Below, piece after piece: positions 8,801 through 20,170 of a stretch of 64,000 nt of DNA. The stretch's first letter is position 1; each line of letters starts with the position of its first letter. Source of the DNA: Euleptes europaea (lineage: Eukaryota > Chordata > Lepidosauria > Squamata > Sphaerodactylidae); the NCBI RefSeq assembly GCF_029931775.1, contig NC_079320.1, positions 46,176,021 through 46,240,020 on the forward strand, in the 5' to 3' direction. The notes beneath the pieces are model-generated. The model had not been told where the DNA came from. It saw nothing but the letters and a program-made list of their open reading frames with translations, and did no database searches. Both the position numbers and the translations under genes were made by a program.

Positions 8801-11280
8801 GGGTATTTTTCACGGTGGATTTTGCTTCGGTTTTGAATCGGAGAAAACAATAAACCGATTTAAATAGCTTTTTCATGGCAGCGCAGCTTTCCCCCCCCCA
8901 TCCCAAGGCATCCTGTGTCTCCCTCCCTCATCCTCGCCACTTTACCCTCCCCAGTTGCTGCTGCCATTGCCAGGACTACCGCAGCTCCCAGCTGCATCCC
9001 TCATTGGCATCAACCATGGAATGGCTCCTAGCCTCCATCGCCTAGCCTGCCATAGCTTCTGCCTCCTAATCACCACTGCTGCCAGCTTGCTTCCCCCAAA
9101 AAAATAATGGTTGCACCCTAGAGGAAGTAGGTGCGCTGCCTGTACATGTTTAAACAACACTTTTGTTTGGGAGGGGATTTAAACCTCCTAATTTATTTTT
9201 AAAATTGTCTTTAGATTTTTCTGCGAACCGTGGGGGTCCACCAAAGGAGAAAAATCTCCTGTCACTGTGGGCCTGATCCATGGATTTAGTTATCCGCAGA
9301 TTGGCCCACGCGTGGCTATTAGATACATAGGTGATGATTTCAGCACTTACCAGTTGCAACTGAATTTTACACCAATTGAAACCATGAAAACATCTTCAAT
9401 GGCAGTCCCATGTAGAGGATTACGGTTGTCTAACCTCACTGCTAGTGAGGCATGTGATTATTGGAGCTATATCTGCTTTCTCCAGAAATGGCTGTAGCTG
9501 GTAGACTAGCCTTAGCTGGTAAAAGATACCCTAGGTAATTTCAGGCACCTGCTTGTCCAGAGACAATAGGGCATATAGGAGCATGCCCAGGCTGTGAACT
9601 TTCTCTTTTAGGGGCATTGCTACCGCATTCAGAGCAGGTGAAGTGCCTCTTCCTGGATCAGCCTTATCCCATACAGCACTTCCATCCTGTATGGATTAAG
9701 TTTCAAGACAGGGTACAAATGAAGCAAATAAATAATATATCTACCTGCATCCAGTCCTTCACTGTCTCCAGACAGATGGTTTAGTTCTTTGACTGCCTCC
9801 CTGAACTTGGGGTGGTGGTGGGGAGAGCTGTGATACTGAAATGTTTATGAAAACGTTATCACTACCTTGGACCTGTTCCGATAGCAGTTAGTAGAACATA
9901 TTGATTGGATCCAACACAAACAAGATAAATGTTTTGTACTAGAATTTATACCTGACCTCCCAGTGTCCACAATCTGGCATTTCCTTTTTTTACAGCCAAG
10001 AGTGGCTTAGAGAGAAGAAAATCTTTTCTTTCTGGTCTTGCTGGTTGTGCAGAACACAGACAGCAAATCTATTGTGAAAATCCCAAGCAGGAAACATTCA
10101 CATCCTTGCCAATTTCACTAATACACACATGGGTTTTCCCTAAATCCCAGATGTTTGACAGGAAAACGCCTGGATCATATTGTATCACAGCATCATTGGA
10201 GAAAACTGCCACATCCTGCTTATTCCATAATCATTAAGGAAATAAATGAAACATGTTTTTTATCAAGCTGCAATTGCTGCAGACCTAAACAAAAACGTCT
10301 GGAAACAAGTGCCGTCAGCCTCTCAATAGCAATGCTCTGCGCTTAGATTTAATCGGCACAAATGCAGAGGTCACCACTGAGGAAATATACAAAATGGCAG
10401 AGTTAGTGGAACAATACTGGGACCCATTAGGATTTATTTTGTTTTTACTCACATTTCCATGTTTCTGGAAATGCTTAATGTGCACTGAATTCCTTTGGGA
10501 GCTGGATGTTTCCCCAGAGCTGCGTTTACATTCAGCAAACTGAGGTGTGAGAGAAAAGATCAGTCTGCTATGGAGATAGATTTAGTTGCTGCAGAATTGA
10601 CGTGGGTTCTGTGAGCTTGGTTTGGTGGAGTTTTCCTAGTTTCCACTTGTCTGTTTACAACACATTCGCCCCTTTCCTTCAGCTGCACCCCCAAGTCGGC
10701 AAGCAGAAATTAAAGTTGTGTGGAGATTAAAATTAATATCTGATGGCCTTTTTTAGTTTCTCCTGAGAGCTCTGCTTGGGCATCCCTCTGCGGCATATCT
10801 GCAGCTAGACTGTTACCATCATATATCTAGTGGCAGAAGGGAGGTTTCCTGGGTATCACTGTTGGGTACAACGCAGCCATCATCTGTGACTATAAATACA
10901 AAATGTGTTTACTGCTTTCCCCACCACTGTTAATGCTGTAATAAAGTCCAGTCGTAGGAATCGTGGCTTGCATCCTACCATCCTGCTCATCTATATCTGA
11001 AGTGTTTGTCTGATAGAAGGGGCCCTTCAGCAAGAGGAAGAGCCTTTTCAGTCAGAGGAAGGCTTCCGGGGACAAAAGAAGGATCCACGCTGAACAAAGG
11101 GCTCTTGTAATAGCTAACCCACCTTCCCTCGCTTGCCAGGGTCTTCATGAATATATAGCTTCAGTGACAGAACAGTGGTGGTGAACACTTTATTTTTTAT
11201 AATGGCTGCTGGCTTTAAAACACATCATCAATTGCAGTAAAATGTTTTGTGACAAAGTCCATGTTTCTTGTTTCTTTAAA
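8801..11280. other. Intergenic, no gene seen
   Basis: AT-rich unique-looking sequence with no splice-supported exon. Frames at 8942-9160, 9267-9497 and 10155-10346 have no recognisable domain. Confidence 0.45.
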
Positions 11281-11284
11281 AAAA

Positions 11285-11492
11285 GGGGGAGGGGCTGTGG
11301 CTCAGTGGTAGAATATCTGCTTGGTGTGCAGAAGGTCCCAGGTTCAATCCCTGGCATCTCCAGTTAAAGGGACTAGGCAGGTAGGTGAAGTGAAAGACCC
11401 CTGCCTTGGAGAGTCGTTGCCAGTCCGAGTAGACAATACTGACATTGATGGACCAAGGGTCTGATACAGTATAAGGCAGCTTCGTGTGTTCA
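11285..11492 (+). mobile_element. tRNA-Ala-derived SINE
   Basis: The head GGGGCTGTGGCTCAGTGGTA plus GGTTCAATCCCTGGCATCTCC resembles the tRNA-Ala A and B boxes. The body runs through GACTAGGCAGGTAGGTGA to GTATAAGGCAGCTTCGTGTG. Copies are also at 26430, 53195 and 53865. The head is not a functional tRNA gene. Confidence 0.9.
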
Positions 11493-14135
11493 GAGTTGGA
11501 CTGTCGCTTTATTACTGGGGACCTGCTTGCACCAGTGTTCTTATCTTTTATTGGCACAATGCCGCAATAAATGTTTCTGATTTCTACTTGCACCAGTGAC
11601 TTGCTGGTTTATTGGAAGTGAATGGCACTCGTTTGAGTGGGGCTTACTTGCAAATAACATCATGGTAGCAATTTGTTTGAAAGTACAATGGCTTCCTAAC
11701 GAGAGAACTCTTAAAGAAATAGTTACAAGGTTCTTTCATTCAGGATATTCTCTTACAGGTCATGGTTGCTACATAGAAGCTGATTCTGATGCAACATTTT
11801 CTAAGGACATTTTGAAGTGGTTCCACGAACCCACGTGTGTAGAGAAGTTACATGAGGCTGCATTATTAATGTAACTTTTTCCAGTACAGTATAGCTCAGC
11901 TCTTGGAATCTTGCTAAAAAAATTTAAGCAGGATACGTTATTCTGACATCATATTTCCATGTGTTTGCCCTAATGGGATCCATTAAAAATCAGAAATCTG
12001 GATCAGCGCAGAATCTGGATGGAATCAAACCGTCACAACAAATAAGAATTTCTTTATTATTCTAAGTATTAATAACCATATGCAAGTAGATTGAAAGAGC
12101 TACCATGTCATCCATTTAGCCCAGTTCTATAGTGGTGGCTACAGGCAGAGACTCACACATAACAAATCAAAAGAACCAGCAAGTTAACCAAATTAATTTA
12201 TTGGAGTGAATTAAATACTCTTTATATAAAAATCAGTCTTCAAATACTGCCGTATCTGGGTATCTCTGGTCCAAATAAAATCCATATATGTGTATGAGTG
12301 TCTTGCAGTTCTATTATTAAATAGCTCTTGTGATTTGTTATGTCTTTTACGATGTGAGATATGGAAGGGGAAAAGGAAACGCTTCCCAACAGCATCAAAA
12401 TGAGGGCAAATAACCTGTGTGGATATGGCCAGATTGTTTATGTTTCAAGACTGAACTCTTGGGTCACAAAACTACTGCTTTATGACGTAAACCCAGAACT
12501 TGTAACTAAGCAGGACAAAGCCCAGAGAGAATTTGTGCATGCTTTTGATTAGGGTTTTGTTAAGTAATAAAGTGACTGTAAATCTGTGCTTTGTTCCTTG
12601 TTAAATACTGGAGTTCATTCCCTTTGTCTCTTTGCAAGATTACTTGCTCTTAGATAATTTAAATGTGTTTTGGTTCACTCCACTAAGCCTTAAAACAGTG
12701 CTGGACACACTACCAAGATGTATTATATTTCAGTTTGGGCTTCCTCCATTTTTTAAATGGGACTTTTAAGTCTGCCTTGGATGCCTAGGCTGCAGAAACA
12801 ATTAAGAACAAATCAAAGGTTACTTCTTGTCAACCTTAGATAATGATTTCTAGCTCTCTTTTATGTATTTGAGGGCTCATGGCATTTTTATGCTTTTTGC
12901 ATTTTATTTGCAGGAGAACTGACTGGAAAAAACACCGCTGGTGGAAGCTCTATTGAGTTCAGGGAGGCCCCCCCCTAGTTTTATAATTTCTTTGGTAACA
13001 TCACTCAAATACTGATGGAGAAAGGCAGATGGCCCTACCCTCTCTTGTAACAAATACCACTGGAGATCACATACACATTTCAAATATGCTGAGAATACCT
13101 AGTGAACGTTCACTGTGAAAATCTGCTAAGGAGAAATTTGGGCAGCAAATTCATTTCATCTTTAAGTCAAGTAAGCTTGCAAACTGTTTTGAAGTTGACT
13201 AAACTCTGAAGAAAGTCATCCCGTATTCGTTGCAAGACTGTAGTGCAAGGCAGAGCCTCTTTTATTGTTTCTAGAGCCAGTGGCAGTTTGTTTGATTTGG
13301 GCTGCAGTCCAAACCATACTCACTTGGAACCAAATTCATTCTCTGCTTCCTCTAGCCTCTCTCTCAACTTTACTAATTCAATAGATAGATCTTGTTGATT
13401 GTGTTTCTCTCCCCTCCACCCCCCACACATGCTGAGTCTGCTTTTACCCATACAGGGTAAGAGCTGATTGGGGAGGGGTTTTTTTATCATGTGGGAGAGA
13501 GAAAATAATTCCTTCTTCTTCCACACCACCAGCTTCCTTTAAATTGCAAAACCATGACTGTGTTTGATTAAAACATAAACAAAAGTCAAAGGAAATGATC
13601 ATGGAACTACTTGTGTCTCTGTCTTAACACCCTCAACAAAAGTTCATAATAATTCATCTTTTTCTCAAGCTCTGAGTCTTTGGGCTCATTTAAATTTGAT
13701 GCTAGCTGAAGAAAAGTAATTCAACAATGGGACTTTGCTTTTGCTAGGTAGCAGCCCAGTTTAAACAAGTGTGCAAGTGTGAAGTCCCACTGGTGAGTCC
13801 TTCTGTATTAACCAGCATTGTGGTTAATCAAAATCAAAACCGTTAGTTCTCTCTCTTCTAGTTAACTTGAATCCTCTGAAAGGATGGTGCTGGGTTTATC
13901 GGCGAGATATTGAAATCAAAGAGCTGATCCTGTCTCATATTCATCCAAAATGTTAATCTCTTGTTTGTGGGTTTCCTAGAGGCACCTGGTTGGCCACTGT
14001 GTGAACAGACTGCTGGACTTGATGGGCCTTGGTCTGATCCAGCAGGGCCTTTCTTATGTTCTATGAGTTTTTAATTATTTCCTATCAGCCTGTGTTTATA
14101 ACATCTGACTTAATTTCTTTACCCTCATCTGTGTG
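11493..14135. other. Intergenic; possible decayed coding remnant and repeat end
   Basis: The 92-codon frame at 11596-11874 (ending HEAALLM) has normal-looking amino-acid composition, but I could not assign it to a family. At 13965-14060 is a reptile repeat end around GGATGCTGGACT and TCTGATCCAGCAGGGCC; a second copy is near 48990-49060. Otherwise AT-rich, with no gene. Confidence 0.4.
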
Positions 14136-14136
14136 T

Positions 14137-14318
14137 GTGTGTAAAGTGCCGTCAAGTCGCAGCCGACTTATGGCGACCTTTTTTGGGGTTTTCATGGCAA
14201 GAGACTAACTGAGGTAGTTTGCCAGTGCCTTCCTCTGCACAGCAATCCTGGTATTCCTTGGTGGTCTCCCATCCAAATACTAAGCACGGCTGACCCTGCT
14301 TAGCTTCTGAGATCATCT
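14137..14318 (-). mobile_element. 5S-rRNA-derived SINE, antisense
   Basis: The region GGTCTCCCATCCAAATACTAAG ... CCTGCTTAGCTTCTGAGATC is the reverse complement of the internal promoter part of 5S rRNA. It is followed by the family tail AAGTGCCGTCAAGTCGCAGCC. Copies are at 19960, 23010, 38193, 46690, 47715 and 57345. Confidence 0.88.
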
Positions 14319-14639
14319 ACTAGCATCTAATATACAGATACTCCTGGCGGGGGGGGGGGTCTTTCCTTTTTTAGGTGCAGGGGCCGTTGAAAGAGTCTCC
14401 CATGCACAAGGAGAGCTAAAGAAAAACGGGGTACAGAATTTAAGTAGAAATAAGAAAGGCAATAAATAAAAATAAGGCAGGGATGCTGCATTTGTTTTGC
14501 TGTATAAATTGTGATTAATTTCTTGCATCTTACAGTATTACAGCTTTGTCTTCAATATTTACATTACAGAATACAATATCCCTTTCTATCAATACCATAA
14601 TCATGTACAAACTCAAGCAATGCCTTTTTCTTTACTCTC

Positions 14640-15165
14640 TCTTCCTATACACAGAGTGAGGTTATCTGTGCAATCCTGAAAAGGGGGGTGAAGCTCCATA
14701 GGAGCCAGCTTGACCCCATGCTGGCGTAAGTGCCCATTTAGCCTGGATAATGGGCACTAACACTCTCCCTGGTGGCACACACGCTGGTGTCTGGGAGCAG
14801 TGGAGCTGTGCCAGCCTCTGCCTCCAGCGCAGCCACACTAGAAGTGAAATCTGGAAAAGGCAGCAGGCACTGGCATGGGTGGGGGCTTTCCAGGGGGCAG
14901 AGATAACATTAGTCAACTTCCAAACATATTTTGCCCCAGGACCGCCCCTTTGAGCTGTGGTATGTCTGTGCCACCTTTTTTGGGGTGCAACCTCATTTTT
15001 TTGCAATGGGGCATTTCCCCCCTTTTTCAGTTTTTCTTTTTGGAGAAATACTTTTATTTTCTCTGCAGTGGCTGGGAATTCTCGGAGGGGGAGGTGCAGC
15101 TGTGCCGCTCCCAGCCACCACGGATCTGCCCACCCCTCAGGAATGGGCTGCCCATGCATTAAGCC
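14640..15165. repeat. GC-richer unclassified repeat-like segment
   Basis: Compositionally distinct from its flanks. Its right end (GGGAGGTGCAGCTGTGCC ... CCCTCAGGAATGGGCTG) resembles 57695-57775. The frames at 14662-15159 and 14875-15185 lie inside this repeat and do not look like a host gene. Confidence 0.4.
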
Positions 15166-15651
15166 AAGCTCATTTCAGTAATTAATGTCATTCTATCTTC
15201 CGGTATTCCAATTCAAACATTTCACCAGTCATATAACACAGAGCTAAATGTAAGAACAAATAGGTAAAACACTGAATGAGCTCCTTTTCTGGACTCACAA
15301 AACCCAAGTGAAAGATTGCAGTAGCCACTTGTACAAACTTATTGTATCCCCACTTCCGTTTTTGCTTTGTGAGATTTTATATAATCCATGCCTGGGCTCT
15401 ACAATATAGAGGGAGGAGTGCAGTAGATGTTTCATTAGATCTTGTGTGAGCTGAACTGCCCTCAGTCTGATTACATTTGTATTTGTGCAAAACTTGATCC
15501 AAGTCTGTGTAGCATTTAATACTCCCACTCTTCATGACCTTCAGTTGTGTTCCTCCTGATTGCTTTTGTTATAGTAAGAAGCGTATTCTTGTAAGATGTA
15601 TTAGGGATTCAGTGGTGGAATATTGACTCTCGTTTAAAGTGTTGCGGCAAA

Positions 15652-16570
15652 ACATTAATAAATGGCAAGAAAACCTTTCCTATGGGAGACTGTTTTTCCT
15701 GAGTTTTCTGATGTGTTCTTGCCATTTATTAAAGGAGTCACTGATAGGATGGAGAAACTTTTGAAAAAACATAACCTACAGTGTTTAAACCCACCAAGAA
15801 AATACAACAGATGCTACGATCAGCAAAAGACAAAAGAGACCCCCTCACCTCTGCAGGAGTATATCGTATACCTTGCAGTTGTGGACAAGTTTACATCGGG
15901 ACCACAAAACGCAGCATACAAACAAGGATAAAAGAACATGAAAGATACTGCAGACTTGGCCAACCTGAGAAATCAGCAGTGACTGAACATGGACTGACAC
16001 AAACAGGACACAGAGTCTTATTCCAAGACACTGAAATACTGGACAATTTTACCAACTATTTTGTCAGATTGCACAGAGAAGCCAATGATATTCATAATCA
16101 GCAGCACAACTTTAACAGAAAAGAAGAGAGTTTAAGAATGAATAAGGCTTGGCTTCCTGTCCTGAAAAACTCCAGACTAACAAAGACTACAGTCCACAAT
16201 AGCCATGCAGATTAGCTTTGGATTCCACATGTTAACAGATCACTTCAGGATACAATGGTTCCATATTAACATACCACACCCTAATTATCACATTACCTTG
16301 ATACTTACAGGACAATGATTAGCACATTACCTTTGATACTTTAGCAAGACAATGTCTCAGCTCAAACCCAACCCCCTTCTGACTATATATATTACTCCTC
16401 CAACACACTTTGACACTGAGAGACACTGTCCTTCAGTGTTACTCCTCTGAAGATGCCTGCCACAGCTGCTGGCAAAACGTCAGGAAAGAAAATACCAAGA
16501 CCACGGTCACACAGCCCGGATAACCTACAAGAACCGATGAACTCTGACCTTGAAAGCCTTCGACAATATT
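15652..16570 (+). mobile_element. Penelope-like element, 5'-truncated, with short inverted 5' arm
   Basis: It carries a GIY-YIG endonuclease reading frame, then the PLE tail with its hammerhead-like motif (16443-16485) and the terminal CGACAATA. At its left end, 15652-15690 is the reverse complement of the sense 5' segment of related copies (TTAATAAATGGCAAGAA ... GGGAGACTG), so it begins with a short inverted arm. No reverse-transcriptase domain remains. I found no convincing target-site duplication. Confidence 0.85.
15781..16215 (+). CDS. PLE GIY-YIG endonuclease fragment
   Basis: This 144-codon open frame covers the carboxy-terminal endonuclease of a Penelope-like reverse transcriptase protein. 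The domain shows [20 protein letters not shown], then [11 protein letters not shown]. That is the GIY...YIG pair, the catalytic Arg region and the conserved His/Glu, with the Cys pair typical of PLE endonucleases. The nuclease would nick target DNA for target-primed reverse transcription. The frame begins inside the element, so the Met is not a true start and the RT part is missing. It is a relic copy rather than an active gene. Two closely similar frames lie at 33310-33711 and 33801-34391. Confidence 0.85.
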   Translation: MFKPTKKIQQMLRSAKDKRDPLTSAGVYRIPCSCGQVYIGTTKRSIQTRIKEHERYCRLGQPEKSAVTEHGLTQTGHRVLFQDTEILDNFTNYFVRLHREANDIHNQQHNFNRKEESLRMNKAWLPVLKNSRLTKTTVHNSHAD

Positions 16571-18720
16571 TCCTACTCAGTATGTTTTTGGGCACAGAGC
16601 TATGTAGTTTGCATGCACATGCAATGGGGGTTCCTGCGCTGCATAAGTCATCCATCTAATCACCATCCATCATGGGAACCGTTTAGCTAAAGTGTGGGAA
16701 ATATATGTTCATTTTCCACATTAAGAACAGTTACTATTATTTAATTCCTCATATAGCTTATATTTTAAAGTCTAATGGGTAATCCTTCTATTAGTCACAC
16801 TAGGCTTCCTTTTACATAAACTAATGACATAAAGATGATTTACATTTTAATGAGCTGATTTAGCCATTTTTATGCTGTTAATTGTGCCCTCAGAGATAAC
16901 TCTCGCACATAAAGCGTCCCAGATAAAATTAATCAGTTCTTGCAAAGCCCTTTTTCCTACCAAACTCCTGTCGCCCCTGGAATTGGAGATCCTTGAGGAA
17001 GAGGATTTATAACACAATTGTGGTTTATGAGAAAGTCACTCCCCTGATTTAAACTTGAACACCTGATCTTTTCTAATCCTGTTATTCTCTAGTCTTCAAG
17101 GGGAAAATGTTTGGGCAAAATTTGGTATACTACTACCAAAGCATAAACCTAGCAGCGATAACATTCTGTAGCATACTTTTCAAATGGATTCAAAACAAAG
17201 ATGGTATTTTATCCCACTTCTATGGCAAAAATTGGTCCCCAAAGCAGCTAACAGCCATTTTAAAACAATAAAGATAACTAAAATGTAATGAAATGGTGGT
17301 CAGAAGACTGGGTTCTCAGGGCCAAGCTACGCGTTCCATGTGGCTGCCATATGTGCACCGTGCATCAACTGTAAGTTCCTGATGGGAACTCTGTTTAGAA
17401 GCACCACAGGAGCCTGAATGGTCAAGACTGTGGCACAGGGGAAGGGAGGCTCCTGAAGTGATGCTGTGGGGGCAGCATTTGCCCTTTCAGAGGGTGCTGT
17501 GCATGCATGTGCATCCCTCTGCTGGGCAAAATAACACCTTTGGTACAATTTCAAGTTGGAAAGATAGCATGGGGGGGGGGACCCCCTCCGCCCTCCGTGC
17601 CAGAGTCCCAACTAGAGTTGGGCTCCGGCTGCACTTTTAAATAGAGGTCCCACGGGGAACTTGCAACTGGTGTCCTGCTGCAAGTCCCTCTGGCAACCAT
17701 GTGGCAAACATAACAGGTAGCTTGGCCCTCACTGAGGACTAGATCTAGGCATGCGAAAGGGGTGTGTGGTTGTCATTGCTGAGGGAAGTGGGGGGGAAGC
17801 AGTCAGTAGCTTCCCTTGTTTTTATAACCCATTTCCTCATGGCATTATATGAACTAAGGCCAGCATTCCTGGATCACATGTTTTGGTGCTGCCAAATGTG
17901 TAGCATCAGTTGCTACTGCTTAGGCAGCATAACATGATAGCTTGTGTGACAGTGCACACCCACAAATAATTTGGCACCCTCATTGCACACACCATACAGA
18001 TGAATTGGTTTGGCTCTGTTCTATCAGCCATAGCCACCTTCACTTTACGAGGCACTGGTTTCGTAAAGTTGTTGCACAGAATAGACTTTGGCCCAAGAGG
18101 GGCTGGAACTGTTTTGCTAATGCAGCCCTAGTTTATGAAAGCTGTGAATTTTTCTTAATGGGGAGGAATACCATGGAATAAATGTTATTTTGTGCATATC
18201 AAAGTCTTTGGTCCTATATTTTGGCCCTTTTTAACTACCTGGTCAGGTGCAGGCATATAGCAACAGGTGGACTAATCTTTAAAGGCACACACTGCTATAC
18301 CCTACTGTGGTCATACCCTGTTTTATAACACATTAATGTTATGAGCTTAAAGCTTAAGGATACGCTCTTACAGCATTGGCTTTTTACAGACGACCATGTT
18401 ACAGGTGCTATAAGATAACCTCTTAGAGCATTTTAATGGGACTAAAAGGTGCTTACATTTGGCTGGATCATGCTCATAGTATGCATACCAGAAGAAAGGG
18501 CAGTCACTAACAAATGGTAACAATTCCTTTTCTGATACACTGCCACCTGGTGACAACAGAAAAGCACACAATAGAATCAGGTCACTGATCTGAGCACTTA
18601 ATGTCTTGCTTCATTTTAAAATATCATGAATGGTTGAATTTTCGGTTACCAGCATTTGGTATTAGAGGATTGGTTCACATGTACATGTAATAAGTGAATC
18701 ATCTAAATCTGTGAACTCTG
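16571..18720. other. Intergenic, no gene seen
   Basis: AT-rich sequence with one GC-richer patch near 17330-17700. Frames here (17327-17611, 17942-18181) have no recognisable domain or splice context. Confidence 0.4.
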
Positions 18721-18722
18721 CA

Positions 18723-18829
18723 GTGGAAAACACAAAACCAAAACCTATAACGCCTTTTATTCAGACCAACCAAAATAACCAAACATATTGCACAAGTTTT
18801 TGAGTTCCCCAGAGCTCTTCATCAGGCTG
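18723..18829 (-). mobile_element. PLE-type tail, antisense, third subfamily
   Basis: Read on the minus strand it gives CTGATGAAGAGCTCTGGGGA followed by ACTC and an A-run, then a poorly conserved tail. CTGATGA matches the hammerhead core exactly; the GAAA arm has decayed to AAAA. Assignment to PLE is inference by analogy with the other tails. Confidence 0.55.
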
Positions 18830-19955
18830 GATGCTTAAGAGGGACATGCATATTTCAAGCCACAGTGTTAAGGCCTCTGTGCGTTATGTGCAGGATGTTT
18901 AGCTGGGTTCAATGAGCATAGGGAGTGGCTAGCTGGTATCACATTGCACCCTGGAATGCTGGAAGTGGCAAAAAGGCAAACAATTCAGCCGAAAACACAG
19001 AACACAGTAGTGGATCAAGTCTCTTTCAGAACACACGGGTCCCTTGAAAAGAAGTTTTCATAGATGTACTTGGGCAATGCGAACAATCTATTAATGGCTC
19101 ATTCACAAATTCCTCACTTAATTGTGCAGTAGACAAGTGATGAAGTCACATGTATGAAGCAGCCCTTCAACTGCTTTCAGGTGTCTCCTGGACATGTTCA
19201 CTGCCAGACCATGCTAACCAGTGAGCTAACATGGTGCACTCATGAAAATAGGTCCTTTATTGCTAGAGATGGCAGTTGTATCACTCAGCACTAGACTACC
19301 CTGTTCCAGGTGCTATATCTCCAACCTTCATAGTAGAAGGGCAGGGCTGATGTCAGCATACCCTGAGGTAGGGCAGCTGTCAGAGCCCAGGGTTTCTGGT
19401 GGAGCCCACTGACCCCCCCTACACACACACACATACACCCATGCACCTCCCCCCCACCTGTCTATGTACCCTCCTCTGACCATTTGTTTTCAAATGTTTT
19501 ACCACCTATGCTCCCAGCTATCCAGCATCATTGAGAAGGGGCAGGCAGGTGGTGCACAGTGGTGGCATTCCTGGTGGCTGTGGCAGCACCATTCACAACT
19601 GCAAGCACCAGCCGGTGCTGCTGGGGAAAGGGAGTCAGGCAGCTGAGCATGGGCAATCTGGGGAAGGATGCACAGGCAGGTGAGGGGTTGAAGGGGGGCC
19701 CTGGACACTGTCGGCCAGCCTTCCACTCAAAAAACCTAGAGCTGGCCCTGTAGGAAAAGACTGAAGTGACTGTGCTGTGTGGCCTCGGTAGGGGTGGAAG
19801 CTAGCTGGGGTGTGTGGGTTCACACTGAAGACATGCATTACGGCACCCAGTTCTGAGCCAAGGGGAGCCAAGAACAAAGTAGAAAGGGTAAACTGTCACT
19901 GAATGATACACATTTCAAATGAAACAGTAACTTTCAAAAAAACATTCCCTGTGGC
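18830..19955. other. Intergenic; GC-richer patch at 19300-19750
   Basis: No exon supported. The patch at 19300-19750 has a CA repeat and G/C-rich stretches and looks repeat-derived, but I could not classify it. Confidence 0.4.
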
Positions 19956-19959
19956 AGGT

Positions 19960-20170
19960 ACACCCTGACCTGGATGGCCCAGGCTAGCCTAATCTCGTCA
20001 GATCTAAGAAGCTAAGCAAGGTTGACCCTGGCAAGTATTTGGATGGGGGACCTCTAAGGAATACCAGGGTCTTGACGAGGAGGCAGGCAATAGCAAACCA
20101 CCTCAGGATGTCTCTTGCCTTGAAAACCCCACCAGGGGTCACCATTAGTCAGATGTGACTTGATGGGTGG
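19960..20170 (+). mobile_element. 5S-rRNA-derived SINE
   Basis: GGCCCAGGCTAGCCTAATCTC, AAGAAGCTAAGCAAGG and GTATTTGGATGGGGGACC show the 5S-like head. The tail follows through CACCTCAGGATGTCTCTTGCC and ends ATGTGACTTGATGG. Confidence 0.88.

Noticed and set aside
11285-11360. tRNA gene at the SINE head
   Set aside because: It resembles tRNA-Ala boxes but is fused to the repeated SINE body and recurs at several sites, so it is a SINE head and not a tRNA gene.
14662-15159. 165-codon minus-strand frame
   Set aside because: It sits in a repeat-like GC-richer segment whose end recurs near 57700; overlapping frames are open on both strands and no domain is seen.
19985-20060. 5S rRNA gene
   Set aside because: Only part of the 5S sequence is present and it continues into the SINE tail seen in other copies.
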